Below, piece by piece: positions 1 through 8,658 of a stretch of DNA of 64,000 bases. The position numbers and the translations under genes were made by a program. The notes under the pieces were generated by a model. That model was not told the DNA's origin and did not search any database. It saw only the letters and a list, made by a program, of their open reading frames with translations. Origin of the DNA: Chryseobacterium balustinum (lineage in GTDB: Bacteria > Bacteroidota > Bacteroidia > Flavobacteriales > Weeksellaceae); assembly GCF_900168205.1 (NCBI RefSeq), contig NZ_FUZE01000005.1, positions 161,676 to 225,675 of the forward strand. Direction: 5' to 3'. Position 1 is the first letter of the stretch; every line of letters begins with the position of its first letter.

Positions 1-1908
1 TGGGCTGCGGTAAATAACGTAACAGGTTATAGAATTTCTATAGGTACTACATCGGGAGGAACTGATGTTTTGAATTTATTTGATGTTGGTAATGTTCTTA
101 CTTACACGCTTCCTACACCATTAAACAATTCTACTCAATACTATTACACAATTGTTGGTTATGTCGGAACTCAAGCTTCTTCTGGGTGTTCTGAAAGAAG
201 TTTCTCTACGGTTTGTTCATCAACAAATGTACCTTATACATTAGATTTTGAAAGTGTAACAACTCCTTCTCTACCGCTTTGTACTGCTGTATTAAATGCG
301 GGTTCAGGAAATGCATGGAAGACAGCAACAGCCCCTACAGGTGTAGGTTTTACTGGTAAGGCGCTCAACTATTCATATAACAGTAGTAATGCTGCAAATA
401 CTTGGTTTTTTACACAAGGGATTAATTTAACGGCTGGAGTTAGTTATAGAATTAAATATAAATACGCTAATTCTTCGGGAACAAATCAGTTTTTAGAAAA
501 GTTAAAGGTGGCTTATGGAAGTGCTGCAACTGTAGCGGGAATGACTAATGTACTTGCTGCTCATGAGACTACCACTGGTGCTCCGGCACTTCCTGCTGGA
601 ACAACAATTAGCTCAGCCAATCCAACAGATGGTTTCTATACACTAGGTAATGCTACATCTAACTTTGTAGATTTTACGCCAACTTCAACAGGCGTGTATT
701 ATTTTGGTTTTAATGCATATTCTGTTAAAGACATGAACCAGATTTATGTGGATGATATTAATATCGATGTTACTCCTACTTGTTTTGAACCTACTTCTGT
801 AACTGTTGCTTTAGCTTCAATTACAGCATCAGGTGCAAGTGTATCGTGGGGTGCTCCTTCTGTTGTTCCTGGTAATGGTTATGAAGTTTATTATAGCACC
901 TCTAACGTGGCTCCTAATACTTCAACTGTACTGAATTCTAGTAATTCTACGGTTTCATCTTCGACCTCAGTTCCTTTGGTAGGTTTAGCTTCGGCAACAA
1001 ATTATTATGTATGGGTGAGATCAGTTTGTGGAGCAAATGACAAGAGTATATGGTCAACTTCTACTACGTTCAAAACTTTGTGCACGGCATTTAATGCACC
1101 ATTTACTGAGAATTTCAATTCGGGAAGTCTTGCTAATTGTTGGTCTACATACAGTACAAATAATACAGGTTATGCTCTTTGGCAATTTGGTAGCTCTACT
1201 CAAGATTACGGTACTACTTATAGTGCTGCTGGTCAAAATAATACTGCCGGTCAGTTTGCTTACGTAGATGCATCTGATCCGTATACAGGTGCAAGTGTAC
1301 ACGATGTAACTTTAGTTTCACCAACGGTAAACCTAGCGGGTCTTTCTGTTCCTACATTAGAATTCAGATGGTTTAAAAATCATGGTGCTGAAGTGAATCC
1401 TACAAGTCAGCCTGCTTATGATAATAATAAGTTGACGGTGGAAGTGATGGATGTAGCTACCTCTACTTGGCAAGCTGTATTTACAAGTACTTCTAATGCG
1501 GCAACATGGAGAACAGAGACTATCGCTCTACCTAGTTCATATGTTGGAAAAACGATACAAGTGAGATTTGTGGTTGATAAAAATGTTGCTGGAAACGGAT
1601 ATTTTTACGATAATGTGTTGCTTGATGACGTTAGTTTAAAAGAAGGGACAAATTTAGCAACAGCTGAAATTAAAATTGATAAAAATAACATCAAAGTTTA
1701 TCCAAACCCATTCACTGATATTCTTAACATCTCAGATGTAAGCAATGTGAAATCTATTTCTGTAGTAGATATATCAGGTAAATTGGTTAAAACTTTTGAT
1801 AAGCCAGAGTCTGCTCTTCATTTAGGAGGATTAAATTCAGGAATGTATTTAGTTGTTCTGAACATGAAAGATGGTTCTAAGCAAACTATAAAAGCAATTA
1901 AAAAATAA
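1..1908 (+). CDS. T9SS type A cargo protein with FN3 module, 5' end outside window
   Basis: The frame is open from base 1 to the stop at 1908, so the N terminus and signal peptide lie upstream of the window. The visible part is Ser/Thr/Asn-rich and beta-rich. It carries an FN3 module at about 780-1080, recognisable from the final strand YVWVRSVC, flanked by two jelly-roll-like segments that each end in a VDDI or LDDV motif. The last 75 or so residues form a T9SS type A sorting domain: YPNPF, SISVVDISGK, then GMYLVVLNMKDG and a basic tail. The product should cross the outer membrane by T9SS and be anchored at the surface or released. Adhesin or hydrolase accessory roles are both possible; no catalytic motif is visible. 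It is the first of three related tandem genes. Confidence 0.85.
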   Translation, partial: WAAVNNVTGYRISIGTTSGGTDVLNLFDVGNVLTYTLPTPLNNSTQYYYTIVGYVGTQASSGCSERSFSTVCSSTNVPYTLDFESVTTPSLPLCTAVLNAGSGNAWKTATAPTGVGFTGKALNYSYNSSNAANTWFFTQGINLTAGVSYRIKYKYANSSGTNQFLEKLKVAYGSAATVAGMTNVLAAHETTTGAPALPAGTTISSANPTDGFYTLGNATSNFVDFTPTSTGVYYFGFNAYSVKDMNQIYVDDINIDVTPTCFEPTSVTVALASITASGASVSWGAPSVVPGNGYEVYYSTSNVAPNTSTVLNSSNSTVSSSTSVPLVGLASATNYYVWVRSVCGANDKSIWSTSTTFKTLCTAFNAPFTENFNSGSLANCWSTYSTNNTGYALWQFGSSTQDYGTTYSAAGQNNTAGQFAYVDASDPYTGASVHDVTLVSPTVNLAGLSVPTLEFRWFKNHGAEVNPTSQPAYDNNKLTVEVMDVATSTWQAVFTSTSNAATWRTETIALPSSYVGKTIQVRFVVDKNVAGNGYFYDNVLLDDVSLKEGTNLATAEIKIDKNNIKVYPNPFTDILNISDVSNVKSISVVDISGKLVKTFDKPESALHLGGLNSGMYLVVLNMKDGSKQTIKAIKK

Positions 1909-1929
1909 TTTATTTTAAATTTCTTTAGA

Positions 1930-1960
1930 GAGGCTGGTCGATTGATCAGCCTCTTTTTTT
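1930..1960 (+). terminator. Rho-independent terminator
   Basis: A 10-bp stem with one G-T pair (GAGGCTGGTC against GATCAGCCTC, loop GATT) is followed by eight T. It ends the first T9SS cargo gene 21 bases after its stop. Confidence 0.85.
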
Positions 1961-2200
1961 AATTACTAAGGTGATGAAGTTGAAAATAATCAAATGCAAT
2001 TATTAGATTTGATTGTATTTCTAAATTATACAATATAAATAGCGGGATAAAAGTGCTTTTATTGCGTAGTTTTTAAATGTTATATTACTATTTAAAAATG
2101 ATAATTATTGTATTTGTTTGAGTTTTTGTTATTTATTGTTGTTGTTTATTGTTGAAATATTGTAAATTGTTGCTTCTTTAACAAAATAACTATATTAATT

Positions 2201-3805
2201 ATGAAAATTTTATTATTAACTTTATTTGGTTTAATTTCAAGCAGTATGTTTTCACAAACATATTGTACACCCGCTTTTTTAAGTGGTTGCGATGAAGGAG
2301 ATCAAATTGATAGTTTTGAAATTCCTGGAGCTTCCTTTAGTCATTTAAATACAGGATGTTCTAATGGCGCGTATGGAGACTTTACCTCGCAATCTATTAA
2401 CATGAATGCGGGAGTGGATTATTCATTCTCAATTAGTCATGGCTATGGGTCTCAAAATGTGAAAATTTGGATTGATTATAATAATGATGGAATATTTACA
2501 AATGCAGCTCCTGAATTAGTTGCTACTGCTTCAAGCGTGACTCAAGGTGGTGTGTATACAACAAATGGGAGTATCTCTATTCTTTCAACGGTATCATCAG
2601 GTACTTATAGAATGCGTGTTGCAGATCGATTTAATACTGAGCCAGATCCCTGTAATGCAGATGGGTTTGGGGAAGCTCATGATTATACGCTTGTAATAGG
2701 TGCGGCTCCAAGTTGCTTAGCTCCTACAAACTTATCAATATCTGCTGTTACTGCCTATGCTTCAAATCTTTCTTGGACCGCTTCTTCGAGTACCCCGGGA
2801 GTTGGATATGAGTATTATCTGTCTACTTCAGCGACATCTCCATTGAGTACGGCTGTTGCAACTGGAGTTGTTGCAAATCCAAATATTAGTACTCCTTTAT
2901 CTAATTTATCACCTTTTACAACTTATTATGTTTGGGTAAGGTCAGTTTGTTCTACTGTTTCTAAGAGTGCGTGGTCTGCATTTGCTACTTTTACAACTTT
3001 GTGTGGAGTAATAACGCCAAATTTCACTTTTGATTTTTCTTCGGGAATTAACGATTGTTGGGAGGAAGCGAATAGTGGAACTCCTTCTACCACTCCTTCA
3101 GGAACCTATTCAGACTGGTACGAAAAAGCATTTTTGAATGATGTCAACGCTACAGGTGGAGCAATGGCTGTAAATCTTTATACAAGTTCATGGGATCCCT
3201 TAACGTTTGATTCTTGGTTAATTACTCCAGGATTTAATCTTTCTGCAGGAGGGTATCGTGTAAAATTCGATTATGGCTTAACTGAATATGGGGATGAGAC
3301 GCCTGGTTCTTTTGGTTCAGATGATATTGTTCAATTTGTTGTTTCTCAGGATGGAGGAGCTACATGGACTGTATTGCAGACTTGGACTGCTTCAAGTAAT
3401 GTATCTAATAATTCAACTCAGTATTCATATGATTTAACTTCTTATACAGGAGCGAATACTAAGTTCGGTTTTTATGCGACAAATGGTGCTGTAGCAGATT
3501 CTGAAGATGTAGAATTTTTTATAGATAATTTTGTTATTGAGCAACTTACATTATCAACAAACGAGGCAGTGATTAAGAAGAATAATATCAAAGCGTATCC
3601 AAATCCATTTGCTGATGTCTTGAATATTTCAGATGCGAGCAATGTGAAATCTATCTCTGTGATGGATGTTGCAGGTAGAGTTGTGAAAAGTTTTGATAAG
3701 CCAGAATCTACTCTTCATTTAGGAGGATTAAATTCAGGAATGTATTTAGTTGTTCTGAATATGAAAGATGGTTCTAAGCAAACAATTAAAGCGATTAAAA
3801 AATAA
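2201..3805 (+). CDS. T9SS type A cargo protein, GEVED plus FN3 modules
   Basis: This is a 534-residue secreted protein. A signal peptide occupies about residues 1-18 (MKILLLTLFGLISSSMFS, then QTYC). A GEVED-like module follows at about 20-165 (IWIDYNNDGIF ... YRMRVADR ... GEAHDYTLVI), then an FN3 module at about 170-265 (YVWVRSVCS) and a jelly-roll-like segment to about 445 ending in FFIDNFVIE. A T9SS type A sorting domain takes the last 75 residues. The ATG at 2201 directly precedes the signal peptide. Domains of this sort bind ligands or carbohydrates on the cell surface; no enzyme motif is seen. Its last 111 bases are almost identical to those of its two neighbours. Confidence 0.88.
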   Translation: MKILLLTLFGLISSSMFSQTYCTPAFLSGCDEGDQIDSFEIPGASFSHLNTGCSNGAYGDFTSQSINMNAGVDYSFSISHGYGSQNVKIWIDYNNDGIFTNAAPELVATASSVTQGGVYTTNGSISILSTVSSGTYRMRVADRFNTEPDPCNADGFGEAHDYTLVIGAAPSCLAPTNLSISAVTAYASNLSWTASSSTPGVGYEYYLSTSATSPLSTAVATGVVANPNISTPLSNLSPFTTYYVWVRSVCSTVSKSAWSAFATFTTLCGVITPNFTFDFSSGINDCWEEANSGTPSTTPSGTYSDWYEKAFLNDVNATGGAMAVNLYTSSWDPLTFDSWLITPGFNLSAGGYRVKFDYGLTEYGDETPGSFGSDDIVQFVVSQDGGATWTVLQTWTASSNVSNNSTQYSYDLTSYTGANTKFGFYATNGAVADSEDVEFFIDNFVIEQLTLSTNEAVIKKNNIKAYPNPFADVLNISDASNVKSISVMDVAGRVVKSFDKPESTLHLGGLNSGMYLVVLNMKDGSKQTIKAIKK

Positions 3806-3829
3806 TAATCTTTAATTAATAGTATTTAG

Positions 3830-3860
3830 ATAGCGGCTTTAATGGCCGCTATTTTTTTTA
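3830..3860 (+). terminator. Rho-independent terminator
   Basis: An 8-bp perfect stem ATAGCGGC/GCCGCTAT is followed by a run of T. It separates the second and third T9SS cargo genes, so each is a separate transcription unit. The rest of the 295-base gap is very AT-rich with nothing else recognised. Confidence 0.85.
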
Positions 3861-4100
3861 AAATGAAATTGAATGTAGTAGAGTTAAAAACAATAAAATA
3901 CAAATATTTGGTTTAATTATATTTTAAAATTATGGATGTAAACTATTTAAAATAATTGTTATTTCCCTTACGCTTGATAAATATGAATAATTTAATAGAT
4001 TTATTCTTTTGTTGCTTTAATTAAAATAGATTTAGTGAATTATTATTTATTTTACATTAAAAAGTATTAATTTAGTATATAATTAATAAAATGTTTTGTT

Positions 4101-6338
4101 GTGGGAAAAATTTTATTCACGTGTATGATGTTATTGGGAATAATGTCATCAGCACAAATCTCTTACACGTACGGATGGGAACCTACTGGCGACGGATCTT
4201 GGACTTCTAGCGGGTCGGGTTCATTTAGTAGGTCAACAACTACACCATGTGGTGGAACAGCAGGCATGAGAGCTAATAATTATTATAATTATTCTTCTTA
4301 TTTAGTATCTCCGGCATTAATAGGAACAAATGGCGGGGATTTAAATGTGAGTTTTGCTTATAAGGTCACCGAATATTCTAGCAATGATACAGGTGTTTCG
4401 TTAGCAGATTTTGGTGTCATAAAATTAGAGTGGGCAACTTCAGCAACAGGACCATGGACGACGGCTTATACAATAGATAATACAAGCCATGTGGTATCTG
4501 CTTCTTGTGCTACTAAGTCAACTACTATTACTGGTTTACCGGGTTCTGGAAATTTGTTTATTAGATTTGAAGCAAAATCTGGGCTCGATTCATCAGATAA
4601 CTATGTTTATTTTGATGATATTAATGTAACTCAAGGTGCTGCACCATCTTGTCCTAGCCCAGGTTCTGCAGTCTTAACTTCTTTTACAACTAGTTCAGCT
4701 GCTCTTTCTTGGGCTGCCCCGCCTACGGCACCTGCAAATGGATACCAGGTTTATTACAGCACTACAAATACAGCACCTACATCTTCTACAGTGTTGAATG
4801 CTACAAACTCTGTATCTTCATCTACAGCTACGGCAAATATTCCAGGTCTATCTCCTAATACAGCATATTATACTTGGGTAAGATCATCTTGCTCTTCTGC
4901 AGATAATAGTATTTGGATAGGTCCTGTAAATATTTACACAGGGTACTGTTTGCCTTCTACCACAAATCAAGATTCTTGGATTTCAGATTTCACATCTACA
5001 GGAGCTGCTACTAATATGGCTTATTCTTCTCCTGTTGGTGGAACAGGAGGTTATCAGAATTTAACGGCTAATTTAAAAATTGCAAACTATGCAGGAAGTG
5101 TAACTCCAATTTCTTTAACTGCAGGTGGGCCTACTGTAGGTTTTGCGGTTTGGGTTGATTGGAATAATAATTTGACTTTCGAAGCGTCTGAAATTGTATA
5201 TGCTACAACTTCTTATACTACGACTACTTCTGGTGCTTCTATCACAGTTCCTTCAGGTACAGCATTAGGGAATTATAGAATGAGAGTGGTTACAAATTAT
5301 AACAATAGTGCACCTTCTAATCCTTGTGAGGTGTTCGCAAGAGGTGAGTATATTGATTTTACATTTGAAGTGACGGCAGTTCCGTCATGTTTGGTTCCTG
5401 CTACAGTAACATCTTCTGCCGTAACAAGTAACTCTGCTACAATTTCTTGGACAGCTCCTACGCCAGCTCCGGCTAATGGATATGAGTATTATTATTCTAC
5501 AACTAATACAACTCCTAATTTAGGGACTGTAATTACAGGTACATCACAGCCTTTAAGTCCGCTTGCACCACTTACCACTTATTATTATTGGGTAAGATCA
5601 GTATGTTCTTCAAGTTCTGTGAGCACTTGGGCTACAGGTTCATTTACTACATTAGCTACGCCGCCTGCGAATGATGCTTGTTCTTCAGCAACTGCATTAA
5701 CTCCGGGAATGAACTTTACTCAGAATCCTTTAACGGGAACAACTATTGGTTCTACAAATACACCGGCCTTAACAGCTAGTTGTTTATTCACACCAACTAA
5801 TGTGGGTGGAAACGTTTGGTATTCTGTGGTAGTTCCTTTATCTGGAAGTTTAACTATTGAAACAGATGCTGTTGCGGGGTCTCCACTTGCTGATACGGTT
5901 GTATCTGTATTTGCAGATTGCACATCTACTACATCTATAGCGTGTAATGATGATGATGGAAATGGTAATTTTTCTAAAATATCGTTAACAGGGCAAATTC
6001 CGGGAGCTACATTGTATGTAAGTGTATGGAGGTATTCTACGGCTACAGATGGAACGTTCCAGATTTCTGCTTATGATGCGAGTTTATCAACATCAGAAAA
6101 TGGTAAGACTAAAAATGATATTAAGGCTTATCCAAACCCATTTGCTAATGTCTTGAATATTTCTGATGTTTCAAATGTAAAATCTATTTCTGTATTAGAT
6201 ATTGCGGGTAGAACAGTGAAAACGTTTGATAAGCCAGAGTTTACTCTTCATTTAGGAGGATTAAATTCAGGAATGTATTTAGTTGTTCTGAATATGAAAG
6301 ATGGTTCTAAGCAAACAATTAAAGCAATTAAAAAATAA
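4101..6338 (+). CDS. T9SS type A cargo protein with two FN3 and one GEVED-like module
   Basis: This is a 745-residue secreted protein. The GTG at 4101 is preferred because it gives a normal signal peptide (GKILFTCMMLLGIMSSAQ, cleavage after SSA); the ATG at 4091 is in another frame. Order of modules: a jelly-roll-like domain to about 175 ending VYFDDINV, FN3 at about 180-280, a GEVED-like domain at about 285-430 (FAVWVDWNNNLTFEASEIV), a second FN3 at about 432-520 (YYWVRSVCSSS), a PPANDAC-type beta domain at about 523-660, and a T9SS type A sorting domain. It is the largest complete member of the tandem trio and shares the nearly identical 3' end. A surface adhesin-like role is likely but unproven. 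Confidence 0.87.
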   Translation: MGKILFTCMMLLGIMSSAQISYTYGWEPTGDGSWTSSGSGSFSRSTTTPCGGTAGMRANNYYNYSSYLVSPALIGTNGGDLNVSFAYKVTEYSSNDTGVSLADFGVIKLEWATSATGPWTTAYTIDNTSHVVSASCATKSTTITGLPGSGNLFIRFEAKSGLDSSDNYVYFDDINVTQGAAPSCPSPGSAVLTSFTTSSAALSWAAPPTAPANGYQVYYSTTNTAPTSSTVLNATNSVSSSTATANIPGLSPNTAYYTWVRSSCSSADNSIWIGPVNIYTGYCLPSTTNQDSWISDFTSTGAATNMAYSSPVGGTGGYQNLTANLKIANYAGSVTPISLTAGGPTVGFAVWVDWNNNLTFEASEIVYATTSYTTTTSGASITVPSGTALGNYRMRVVTNYNNSAPSNPCEVFARGEYIDFTFEVTAVPSCLVPATVTSSAVTSNSATISWTAPTPAPANGYEYYYSTTNTTPNLGTVITGTSQPLSPLAPLTTYYYWVRSVCSSSSVSTWATGSFTTLATPPANDACSSATALTPGMNFTQNPLTGTTIGSTNTPALTASCLFTPTNVGGNVWYSVVVPLSGSLTIETDAVAGSPLADTVVSVFADCTSTTSIACNDDDGNGNFSKISLTGQIPGATLYVSVWRYSTATDGTFQISAYDASLSTSENGKTKNDIKAYPNPFANVLNISDVSNVKSISVLDIAGRTVKTFDKPEFTLHLGGLNSGMYLVVLNMKDGSKQTIKAIKK

Positions 6339-6360
6339 TTTATTTTAAATTTATTTACAA

Positions 6361-6393
6361 CAAGAGACCTGTCATTGACAGATCTCTTGTTTG
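6361..6393 (+). terminator. Likely terminator of the T9SS cargo trio
   Basis: A long stem CAAGAGACCTGTC against GACAGATCTCTTG (one mismatch) is followed by a short T-rich stretch. It lies 22 bases after the stop of the third cargo gene. Confidence 0.7.
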
Positions 6394-6420
6394 ACAAATA
6401 ATCTTAAGGACTAATCAGAA

Positions 6421-6452
6421 AAAAGGCTTCCCGTTTTTGGAAAGCCTTTTTT
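6421..6452 (-). terminator. Terminator of the ion-channel transcription unit
   Basis: A stem AAAAAGGCTT(CC) against GG(A)AAGCCTTTTT, with T runs on either strand, can end transcription from both sides. On the minus strand it lies just past the stop of the small membrane protein gene. Confidence 0.75.
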
Positions 6453-6465
6453 ATTTTGTGCAATT

Positions 6466-6627
6466 TTAATTATCTGGAGATACCGGTTTGATGTCTCCCG
6501 TATTCATAAGGTCAAAAACTGTCGGGAAAAATAAAACGAGAATAAAATAAATAATAATCATTAATACAATTAAAGCAAATAGAATAAGAACTAAGCTATT
6601 GGGTCTGTTTTTCTTTTGTGGTTCCAT
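6466..6627 (-). CDS. Small single-span membrane protein, 53 aa, unknown function
   Basis: I do not recognise this family. The frame extends up to 6693, which would overlap the end of the upstream channel gene. The internal ATG at 6627 gives a more natural protein: a short basic N terminus (MEPQKKNRPN), one long hydrophobic helix of about 28 residues (LVLILFALIVLMIIIYFILV...) and a short acidic tail. It follows the ion-channel gene by 44 bases and precedes a terminator, so the two are probably co-transcribed. A regulatory subunit of the channel is a possibility suggested only by position. The longer start cannot be excluded. Confidence 0.55.
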   Translation of the reverse strand: MEPQKKNRPNSLVLILFALIVLMIIIYFILVLFFPTVFDLMNTGDIKPVSPDN

Positions 6628-6671
6628 GATTTTGTCGATTTTAGTTGATAGATTATTTGGTATATAATCTA

Positions 6672-7499
6672 TTAAGCCAATTTCTTGCCACATTGTTTGC
6701 AGTACCTTGCATCATCGTCAATATCTTCGTTTCCGCAACGTTCACAAGTTAATTCGAGGTTTTGTCTTTTGTTTCTCATTTCGGCTGTTACAATACCTGT
6801 AGGAACAGCAATAATAGAATAACCGGCAAGCATTAAAATAACGGCAAAAAACTTACCTGTAGGTGTAATTGGGGAAACATCACCATAACCCACCGTAGTT
6901 ACCGTTACTACTGCCCAGTAAATAGATTGTGGAATGGTTTCAAAGCCAGGTCTGCCGCCTTCCACCATAAACATCAAAGAGCCAACGATTACAGAAAAAA
7001 TAATTAAAAATAAAAGGAAAATATAGATCTTTCTTGAGCTATTTCTTAAAGCACGTACAATCACAGAGCCATCATTCATGAAATCTAACAGATTGAAAAC
7101 CCTGAAAACACGCAGCATTCTAAGCATTCTGAAAATCAGAAAATATTTGGTAACAGGAAAAAAGAAACTCAAGTAAAACGGAACCAACGAAAGAAAATCA
7201 ATAATTCCGAAAAAACTGAAGATGTAATTTTTTTTATTTTTTAAAACAGCAATCCTAGCCCAGTATTCTGCAGTGAAAATTACAGAAATAATCCATTCTG
7301 AGACGATAAAATAAACATGGTATTTTTTATCAAGCTTAGGCACACTTTCCATCATGATAATGAAAGTACTTACTAAAATAAGTGATAGAAGTGTAATATC
7401 AAACAGTTTTCCGAGTTTTGTATCTGCTCGGTAAATAATACGGTACAGAAATCTTTTCCAAAGTTTGTCTCCCGGAATAAGATTGTGTTCTCTTTCCAT
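6672..7499 (-). CDS. Voltage-gated-type potassium channel with C-terminal zinc ribbon
   Basis: This is a 275-residue inner-membrane ion channel of the six-helix family. The selectivity filter TTVGYGD sits between S5 (YIFLLFLIIFSVIVG) and S6 (FFAVILMLAGYSIIAVPTGI), predicting K+ conduction. S4 shows the regular arginine spacing of a voltage sensor (FRMLRMLRVFRVF). S1 to S3 precede it at about residues 30-130. The cytoplasmic tail ends in a zinc-ribbon-like CERC ... CKQC pair, about 20 residues apart, instead of a cyclic-nucleotide or RCK domain. The start ATG at 7499 is preceded by a candidate promoter at 7542-7549. Gating signal unknown. Confidence 0.9.
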   Translation of the reverse strand: MEREHNLIPGDKLWKRFLYRIIYRADTKLGKLFDITLLSLILVSTFIIMMESVPKLDKKYHVYFIVSEWIISVIFTAEYWARIAVLKNKKNYIFSFFGIIDFLSLVPFYLSFFFPVTKYFLIFRMLRMLRVFRVFNLLDFMNDGSVIVRALRNSSRKIYIFLLFLIIFSVIVGSLMFMVEGGRPGFETIPQSIYWAVVTVTTVGYGDVSPITPTGKFFAVILMLAGYSIIAVPTGIVTAEMRNKRQNLELTCERCGNEDIDDDARYCKQCGKKLA

Positions 7500-7541
7500 A
7501 ATGTGTTTTTTATTTTAAATAAATTATAACTAATTTCGTCA

Positions 7542-7549
7542 CAAACATA
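7542..7549 (-). promoter_or_regulatory. Candidate -7 element for the channel gene
   Basis: TATGTTTG on the minus strand matches the Bacteroidota TAnnTTTG element 43 bases before the channel ATG. No TTG at the proper -33 distance was seen. It lies in the 59-base divergent gap with the NIF3 gene. Confidence 0.45.
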
Positions 7550-7558
7550 CATAATAAA

Positions 7559-8656
7559 ATGACAATTAAAGAAGTAATTTCTGTAATAGAAAATCAGATT
7601 GCAATGCCGCAAGCGGAAGATTTTGATAATGTTGGGCTTTTGTGCGGAATTCCAAGTCGTAATGTAAGTGGAGTTTTGGTTTGTCACGATGCTTTGGAGA
7701 ATGTTATTGATGAAGCGATTGCCAAAAATTGTAATCTTGTGGTATGTTTTCATCCTATTATTTTCTCAGGTTTAAAATCTCTTACAGGTAAAAATTATGT
7801 TGAAAGAGCTGTGTTAAAAGCGATTGAAAACAAAGTTGCCATTTATGCCATTCATACTGCTTTTGATAATGATTATTCTGGAGTAAATGCAGGAATTTGC
7901 AACGCATTAGGTTTGAAAAATGTAAAAATACTTCAGCCTAAGAAAAATAATTTAAAACAATTAAATGTGTATGTTCCAACTGATTATTCTGAACAGTTGA
8001 AAGAAGCTCTTTTCTCTGCCGGAGCGGGAAATATAGGTTTTTATGACGAATGCAGTTTTAAAACTGAAGGAAGCGGAACTTTCAGACCGATTGAAGGTTC
8101 AACTCCTTTTTCAGGGCAGCAAAATGTAAGAGAAAATGCAGATGAAAATATGATTTCTGTGATTTTTGAAGCATTTAAACAAAATCAAATTATTGCAGCA
8201 ATGAAAGAAGCGCATCCTTATGAAGAAGTTGCATACCAAATTTATTCTTTAGATAATGAAAATCAATATGCTGGTTTAGGAATGTATGGTGAGTTTGATC
8301 AAGAGATGGATGAAAAAGATTTTCTGAGATTTATTAAAGATAAATTTAAGGTTGAAATTATCAAGCATTCAGATTTTACAGATAAAAAAATAAAAAGAGT
8401 AGGGGTTTTAGGAGGTTCCGGAGCAAGCGGAATAAAATCTGCTCTTGCAAAAAAATGTGACGCTTACATTACGGGTGACCTCAAATATCATGATTATTTT
8501 CAGGCAGAATCTAAAATATTGCTTTGTGATGTAGGACATTATGAATCAGAACAATGGGTTGCTCAACAAATATTTGAAATTTTATCACAAAAAATTAGTA
8601 CATTTGCAATCTTAAATTCTAGCGAAAAAACAAACCCAGTAAATTATTTCCTTTAG
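7559..8656 (+). CDS. NIF3-family dinuclear metal protein (DUF34)
   Basis: This is a 365-residue protein of the NIF3/YbgI family, which forms toroidal hexamers with a dinuclear metal site. Metal-site motifs are present: CFHPIIF near residue 65, HTAFDND near 100, and HYESEQ near 327. The long form contains the inserted middle domain (about 130-235, including HPYEEVAYQIY) typical of many bacterial homologues. GTP cyclohydrolase I type 2 is the common database name, but the biochemical role is uncertain. The stop is two bases from the next start, so the gene forms an operon with the coiled-coil protein at 8659, an arrangement I recall as common in flavobacteria. Confidence 0.9.
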   Translation: MTIKEVISVIENQIAMPQAEDFDNVGLLCGIPSRNVSGVLVCHDALENVIDEAIAKNCNLVVCFHPIIFSGLKSLTGKNYVERAVLKAIENKVAIYAIHTAFDNDYSGVNAGICNALGLKNVKILQPKKNNLKQLNVYVPTDYSEQLKEALFSAGAGNIGFYDECSFKTEGSGTFRPIEGSTPFSGQQNVRENADENMISVIFEAFKQNQIIAAMKEAHPYEEVAYQIYSLDNENQYAGLGMYGEFDQEMDEKDFLRFIKDKFKVEIIKHSDFTDKKIKRVGVLGGSGASGIKSALAKKCDAYITGDLKYHDYFQAESKILLCDVGHYESEQWVAQQIFEILSQKISTFAILNSSEKTNPVNYFL

Positions 8657-8658
8657 AT

